A stretch of DNA of 64,000 nucleotides from CAYMDP01 sp964389375 (GTDB lineage: Bacteria > Bdellovibrionota > Bdellovibrionia > Bdellovibrionales > UBA1609): assembly GCA_964389375.1 (NCBI GenBank), contig CAYMDP010000007.1, positions 1 through 64,000 on the forward strand, in the 5' to 3' direction. Positions 61,879 to 64,000 of the stretch are shown here, piece after piece. The translations under genes and the position numbers were made by a program. Below the pieces are notes generated by a model. The model worked only from the letters and a program-made list of their open reading frames with translations. It was not told where the DNA came from and searched no databases. How positions within the stretch are numbered: the first letter of the stretch is position 1; each line of letters starts with the position of its first letter.

Positions 61879-62723
61879 TTTTGCCCCAGGAAAGAATTAA
61901 TGAATTTTTTTAAATCTGCAAATGCAAGATCGCGATCCAAATCATTGTAAATCTCGTGAAGACTGTCTGGATAGATGTGGATTTCTTTCTTCTCGGAGCC
62001 CACGTTTTGGTAAAAACGATTCGAAGCTTCAAGGCTGACCATTTTGTCTTTACCCGCACTTTGCATCAAAAGCGGAATGCGGATTTCTTTCGCTCGAGCC
62101 TTAAACATTTCGAAACTTTCAAGCATCCCAAGGTAAATGGCAGGGCATACTTTGTCATGTCTTAAGGGATCCGAAGGGTAAAGCTTTAGCATGTCTTCGT
62201 CGCGGGATAGATCTTCGTAGCGAATTTCATTATGAAGAGTCAAAGAGGGCAGCCAACGGTTTGCCACTCGAGCCACCTGATCTTTGATTTTTGGAACCTT
62301 AAGAGCCAGACCAAAGGCCGGAGAGCTTAAACAAAGGGCTTTCATGTCGAGAGGTCCATATTCAAGAACTGCTCGTGCCGAGATCAAGCCGCCCATCGAG
62401 TGACCAAAAAGAATGGTGGGTCCAGAAGAGCTTCTCTCTTTTTGAACCTCGTCGTACAGACGAAAAAGATCTTTTTCATACTCGTTGAAGTTGCGAACGA
62501 ATCCGCGCTTTCCCTCGGACTTACCGTGTCCGCGCAGATCCCAAGCAAAAGTTTCCCAGCCCTCGTCGGCCATCCGTTTTGCGAAGGGATGGTAACAATC
62601 AGAGTGTTCGGCAATTCCGTGAGTCAGGACGATAGTCCCGCGAGCCCCTTCGGGCTGCCAAATCTGATAAAAAAGTTCGGCTTCGTCGTATCCTCGAAAG
62701 GAGCTTTCAAATCTTTGCAACAT
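61875..62723 (-). CDS. Alpha/beta hydrolase, monoacylglycerol lipase/lysophospholipase-like
   Basis: Serine hydrolase of the Hydrolase_4 type. VLTHGIAEHSDCYHPFA carries the oxyanion loop, DLRGHGKSEGKRG follows, and the nucleophile elbow is G-H-S-M-G-G. A late aspartate (SAGKDKMVS) and histidine (SLHEIYND) complete the triad. 282 residues, no signal peptide. The overlapping lipoprotein downstream suggests an envelope-lipid role, but the substrate is inferred from family only. Confidence 0.85.
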   Translation of the reverse strand: MLQRFESSFRGYDEAELFYQIWQPEGARGTIVLTHGIAEHSDCYHPFAKRMADEGWETFAWDLRGHGKSEGKRGFVRNFNEYEKDLFRLYDEVQKERSSSGPTILFGHSMGGLISARAVLEYGPLDMKALCLSSPAFGLALKVPKIKDQVARVANRWLPSLTLHNEIRYEDLSRDEDMLKLYPSDPLRHDKVCPAIYLGMLESFEMFKARAKEIRIPLLMQSAGKDKMVSLEASNRFYQNVGSEKKEIHIYPDSLHEIYNDLDRDLAFADLKKFINSFLGQK

Positions 62724-62763
62724 GGGTTTAATATTAGAAGATAGCTCAAAGGGGTCAAGTCTG

Positions 62764-63294
62764 ATGCGTTGGATAATGGTGTGCGCTGCTTTGTTTGTAA
62801 GTTCTTTCGCCTTTGCTCAAGAGCAAGACGAGGCCGGCGACGTCACGGGAGCCAATGTTGGCTATGAGGCGGGGATTCTTTTGGGCAACCTGCTGCCGAA
62901 TCAAATACCCGGAGTCACTGAAGTCACCGGGATGGGGGGAGTTCAGGCCGGCTATCGCTTATCTTCAGTCAGTTTTGTAGAAAGTCGTTTTATTGTGGGC
63001 AACGGCCACGGCGCAAATTGGAAGAATTTGGAGCTGTCGATTCGCTTTGATATTCCCATCGAGTCACTTGTTGCCCTTGTTTATCTAGGGGGAGATGCAG
63101 TGAATTACTCGGGCGTAGGTCAGGGAGACCGCATCGTTTTTGGTGGACACCTCGGTGGAGGGATTATGTCCCTTCTTGGGGGAGCGACTTGGTTTCGCGC
63201 AGATATGAAGTTTGCCTCAAGTCCGGGCACTTCTTTGTTTATCGGTTTTGCCTTGTTGTTTCGTTTTTCCGGTGGCGGTCAAGGCGGCGCCTGA
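62764..63294 (+). CDS. Small secreted or outer-membrane protein
   Basis: The ATG at 62764 has AAAGGGG about nine bases ahead and starts a signal peptide (MRWIMVCAALFVSSFAFAQ). The rest is Gly-rich with strand-like segments (GGVQAGYRLSSVSFVESRFI, LFIGFALLFRFSGGG). About 176 residues. The TGA stop is in the first bases of the perfect 46-bp hairpin. An in-frame ATG at 62722 overlaps the divergent gene and lacks an SD. Confidence 0.68.
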   Translation: MRWIMVCAALFVSSFAFAQEQDEAGDVTGANVGYEAGILLGNLLPNQIPGVTEVTGMGGVQAGYRLSSVSFVESRFIVGNGHGANWKNLELSIRFDIPIESLVALVYLGGDAVNYSGVGQGDRIVFGGHLGGGIMSLLGGATWFRADMKFASSPGTSLFIGFALLFRFSGGGQGGA

Positions 63295-63387
63295 GGTAAC
63301 AGTTCCCTTTTCCCGTCTCATCGCATCAGAAAGATTCTACAAATCTTTCTGATGCGATGAGACGGGAAAAGGGAACTGTTACCTCAG
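63291..63387. repeat. Perfect 46-bp hairpin, GGTAACAGTTCCC family
   Basis: Arms 63291-63336 and 63342-63387 are perfect inverted repeats around CTACA. The arm matches both outer arms of the murB-ddl composite element. The stop codons of the converging genes lie in its ends: TGA at 63292-63294 and, on the minus strand, TAA at 63381-63379. It could terminate both transcripts. Confidence 0.95.
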
Positions 63388-64000
63388 GATCGAATCGATT
63401 CCGAGTTCTGGATGAGTCTCTGGACAATCAATATTAAAGTGAATTCCTCTGGATTCTTTGCGCTTTAAGGCGCATTCCACGGTCAACTTCGCCACCAAAG
63501 CAATATTTCTTAGCTCTTCAATGTCAGGGTGAGTGCGAAAGTTAGAATAGTATTCTTTGATCTCACTCGAAATCACTTCTAGGCGATGTTTTGCTCGTTC
63601 AAGTCTTCTTTGGCTTCGGACAATTCCGACGTAGTTCCACATGAGGCGCCGAATCTCGTCCCACATATGAGTCACCACGATCAATTCGTCAGAGTCTTCT
63701 TTTTGATGCACGGGAGGAAGATCAAAGGTTTGGTCGACAAAGTTGTACTCCTCTAAGTGTGATAAAATCCATTCACTTGAATTGTGCGCGAAGACTAAAC
63801 ATTCTAATAAAGAATTTGAAGCCAAGCGATTTGCACCGTGAAGCCCTGTTAGTGCCGTTTCTCCGAGAGCAAAAAGTCCATGAATGTCTGTTTCTCCATT
63901 TGAGTTTGTGATCACTCCGCCACAGAGGTAGTGGGCAGCCGGAACCACGGGAATCGCTTGAGTCGAAATGTCTATTCCAAGCTCTTTACATTTTTTAAAG
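63379..64000 (-). CDS. nadB: L-aspartate oxidase NadB, C-terminal part (runs off the window)
   Basis: FAD enzyme oxidising L-aspartate to iminoaspartate for NAD synthesis. The visible C-terminal 207 residues include PAAHYLCGGVITN and GLFALGETALTGLHGANRLASNSLLE, the FAD-binding end of the family, then the helical C-terminal domain. The frame is open to base 64000, so the N-terminus lies beyond. The last codon and stop (AGG TAA) are in the end of the 46-bp hairpin. Confidence 0.93.
   Translation of the reverse strand, partial: FKKCKELGIDISTQAIPVVPAAHYLCGGVITNSNGETDIHGLFALGETALTGLHGANRLASNSLLECLVFAHNSSEWILSHLEEYNFVDQTFDLPPVHQKEDSDELIVVTHMWDEIRRLMWNYVGIVRSQRRLERAKHRLEVISSEIKEYYSNFRTHPDIEELRNIALVAKLTVECALKRKESRGIHFNIDCPETHPELGIDSILR

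Overview
The window reads as chromosome of a free-living or predatory Gram-negative bacterium, most likely a member of the Bdellovibrionota (Bdellovibrio-like). This is inference. It rests on a diderm gene set (meso-DAP MurE, LpxH-type hydrolase, lipoproteins, many outer-membrane barrels), an FtsI with a C-terminal PASTA domain, moderate GC, and a dense load of secreted and outer-membrane proteins of no known function. No rRNA, tRNA, CRISPR array, prophage or intact transposase gene was recognised.

Region 1 (1-21597, + strand) is a full division and cell wall (dcw) cluster: mraZ, rsmH, ftsL, ftsI, murE, murF, mraY, murD, ftsW, murG, murC, murB, ddl, ftsQ, ftsA, ftsZ. Most junctions are overlaps of a few bases. 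A promoter and three MraZ-type boxes lie at the left end. The cluster is broken twice. Between murD and ftsW sits a 2.75-kb islet on the opposite strand (Nudix hydrolase, small outer-membrane protein, Crp-like regulator) bordered by palindromic repeats. Between murB and ddl sits a 568-bp gene-free stretch built almost entirely of nested inverted repeats.

Region 2 (21606-26580, + strand) holds an LpxH-like hydrolase, an M14 carboxypeptidase-like protein, an alpha/beta hydrolase and three uncharacterised genes, one of them a secreted protein made of six C-x4-C-x3-G-W repeats. Region 3 (26545-36030, - strand) runs lipoprotein, possible small membrane protein, M3 oligopeptidase, nadK, recN, recQ, and a large protein with an AspH-like 2-oxoglutarate dioxygenase domain.

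Region 4 (36320-48440) contains a secreted protein with the Cys-His-Asp signature of protein-glutaminases, a lipoprotein with a proline stalk and Asp-box propeller, a lipoprotein, a LemA-TPM-TPM trio, an AMIN-like protein and a barrel, then an acyl-CoA ligase, a PEGA-type Ser/Thr kinase, coaE and another barrel. Region 5 (48499-54396) carries three PorV-like outer-membrane paralogues interleaved with two related lipoproteins and a small secreted protein. Region 6 (54404-64000) has an AddB/AddA-like helicase-nuclease pair, secreted proteins, a lipoprotein with a lysophospholipase-like hydrolase, a small barrel, and the C-terminal part of nadB.

The strongest structure not explained by genes is a set of long, often perfect palindromes in gene-free gaps. 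They fall into at least three sequence families (AGGTCYGA type; GGTAACAGTTCCC type; and a 50-bp GC-rich core with different perfect arms in each copy). Several genes take their stop codon from the first bases of such an element (GGTAAC or GGTGAC). These look like REP/MITE-type elements that may also act as terminators, but no mobilising enzyme is present here.
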